Shown one piece after another: positions 6,284 to 6,873 of a stretch of DNA of 6,873 nucleotides. The position numbers and the translations under genes were made by a program. The stretch is from Erysipelotrichia bacterium (GTDB lineage: Bacteria; Bacillota_I; Bacilli_A; RFN20; CAG-826). The stretch's first letter is position 1; each line of letters begins with the position of its first letter. The stretch is taken from NCBI GenBank assembly GCA_012511695.1, contig JAAZFO010000062.1, forward strand, positions 1-6,873, in the 5' to 3' direction. Below the pieces are notes generated by a model. That model was given only the letters and a program-made list of their open reading frames with translations, did no database searches and had not been told where the DNA came from.

Positions 6284-6305
6284 CCGCAGCGTGGTACCAC
6301 CTTAG
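6275..6305 (-). promoter_or_regulatory. T-box antiterminator element
   Basis: Two perfect helices enclose the tRNA-binding bulge: CTAAGG (6305-6300) with CCTTAG (6280-6275), and ACGC (6292-6289) with GCGT (6284-6281), with the 7-nt bulge TGGTACC at 6299-6293 and loop TGCG. This is the textbook antiterminator layout, and the variable base U suits a tRNA with discriminator A73. Confidence 0.92.
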
Positions 6306-6461
6306 TTCGCAAACGTTATTCGCGCACTTCATTAACCTATTATCGCTAGGTAGCTATTCCTCCAAAGCGACCTTCATTTCCGTTTGTGATCAAGCTTCCA
6401 CCATCCTTGACTCTCTATGCACAAATTAAGAAATTACTCTTCTTCTTCACCGGACCATTTT

Positions 6462-6489
6462 ATTATACTAAATCAAAGAACTTTCTCAA
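6462..6489 (-). promoter_or_regulatory. Promoter of the valS T-box transcript
   Basis: On the minus strand -35 TTGAGA (6489-6484), a 16-bp spacer and a consensus -10 TATAAT (6467-6462) precede the T-box by a few bases. The -35 box lies within the last codons of engB. Initiation is expected near 6455. Confidence 0.8.
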
Positions 6490-6873
6490 TGGCTTTTTGT
6501 AATGGCACTAAGGATTTTGCCACTAATGCCGAAGTGAAAAAAACGTGTTCAACGTTGATGTGATTTTCTTTTAAGTGTTTGTAAAGGGCTGCTTTTTCAC
6601 TTTGATTAAGTTTATCAGTTTTAGTAATGACTAGGAAAAAAGGAATGTGGTTGCTGAGAAGGTAATCGATAATTTCTCGATCATTTTCAGAAATTTTACG
6701 CCGGCCATCTAAAAGAACTAAAACGAGTTTTAATTCACGGTTATCCAAAAAGTAAGAATTCATCATCTCGTTAAATAAGCGGTGTAAATCAATGCCACCA
6801 TGTGCATAACCATAGCCAGGAGCATCAACTAAGTAAAAACGATTATCAATATCATAGTAATTCAATAAGCGCG
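6473..6873 (-). CDS. engB: EngB/YsxC ribosome biogenesis GTPase, C-terminal part (5' end outside window)
   Basis: EngB (YsxC, YihA) is a TRAFAC-class GTPase required for 50S subunit assembly. About 132 of the usual 195-200 residues are visible. The fragment begins at RLLNYYDIDNRFYLVDAPGYGYA, the classical region around the G3 motif (DAPG, then GYGYA). G4 is TKTD in FFLVITKTDKL, the usual EngB form TKxD, and G5 is the SA of FFTSALVAKS. G1 and G2 are upstream of the window. A TTG at 6865 could be read as a start, but it is an internal Leu codon, since the frame is open to the edge and the family sequence continues through it. The stop is TGA where the family ends, which supports UGA as a stop in this organism. 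The next gene, valS, has its own promoter. Confidence 0.95.
   Translation of the reverse strand, partial: RLLNYYDIDNRFYLVDAPGYGYAHGGIDLHRLFNEMMNSYFLDNRELKLVLVLLDGRRKISENDREIIDYLLSNHIPFFLVITKTDKLNQSEKAALYKHLKENHINVEHVFFTSALVAKSLVPLQKAIEKVL

Larger units (their letters stand above)
6241..6455 (-). ncRNA. T-box riboswitch of valS, specifier GUC
   Basis: The leader senses uncharged tRNA-Val and lets transcription continue into valS. Stem I starts at GAAGAAGAAGAGTAATTTC. ATTTC pairs with GAAAT, placing the AGUA/GAA loop-E motif beside the specifier, which I read as GUC (Val) at 6371-6369. Above it, TTTGT pairs with ACAAA and TCAAG with CTTGA around the distal loop, with the AGAG and GGTGGAAGC elements of that region. 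The conserved T-box AAGGTGGTACCACG follows at 6303-6290. Its UGGU would pair with the ACCA end of tRNA-Val. A hairpin ACCTA/TAGGT lies between stem I and the antiterminator. Every standard module is present, so the class and amino acid are clear; the exact stem II and III fold is not worked out. Confidence 0.93.

Noticed and set aside
6241..6312. Longer N-terminus for ValRS starting at 6312
   Set aside because: These 24 codons coincide with the T-box antiterminator and terminator; the ATG at 6240 has a good AAAGGAG site and the family N-terminus.
6863..6865. TTG at 6865 as the start of EngB
   Set aside because: The frame is open to the window edge and LLNYY is the conserved internal sequence before the G3 motif; the gene is simply cut by the window.
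1..6873. Genetic code 4 (UGA = Trp) for the whole window
   Set aside because: obg and engB end at UGA exactly where their families end. Reading through obg would add a long non-homologous tail overlapping nadE with several more UGA codons. Trp is TGG in all other genes, including the many Trp codons of valS.

Overview
The window is 6.9 kb of compact, low-GC bacterial chromosome. Every gene I can support lies on the minus strand, so the window is read right to left: engB (5' end missing) - valS - a 60-residue membrane peptide gene - radC - rplU - prp - rpmA - obg - nadE (3' end missing). It is a housekeeping region with no phage, insertion sequence, CRISPR array or RNA gene. Several points suggest a small-genome Bacilli relative near the Mollicutes (Acholeplasma, RF39 or Erysipelotrichales type). 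There is a T-box before valS, an L27 with the Prp-cleaved N-terminal extension, and a prp gene between L21 and L27. The gene order looks like a contracted Bacillus order, and from memory the pairs engB-valS and obg-nadE also occur in Mycoplasma genitalium. The genetic code looks standard: engB and obg end at TGA exactly where their families end, and Trp is TGG throughout.

Right part (6873 to 3646): the tail of the ribosome-assembly GTPase EngB overlaps a good promoter. That promoter drives a complete T-box leader with a GUC (Val) specifier, an antiterminator carrying the UGGUACC bulge, and a competing terminator. Valyl-tRNA synthetase follows with a strong ribosome binding site.

Middle part (3645 to 2688): a small single-helix membrane peptide has a leader-like N-terminus and a strong Shine-Dalgarno site that may be masked by a hairpin. 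Its stop codon overlaps the likely radC start (TAATG).

Left part (2690 to 1): a promoter overlapping the radC stop codon starts a structured L21 leader and the operon rplU-prp-rpmA, which ends in a hairpin terminator. Obg follows with no visible Shine-Dalgarno site and a possible -10 box very close to its start. NadE starts 10 nt after obg.

The most notable observation is in prp. Its reading frame stops at a UGA after 83 codons, but the next 19 codons in the same frame look like the missing C-terminus of the Prp family and end at a UAG just before the rpmA ribosome binding site. The L27 encoded next to it still has the extension that Prp must remove. The gene is therefore either read through, newly damaged but tolerated, or affected by a base error.
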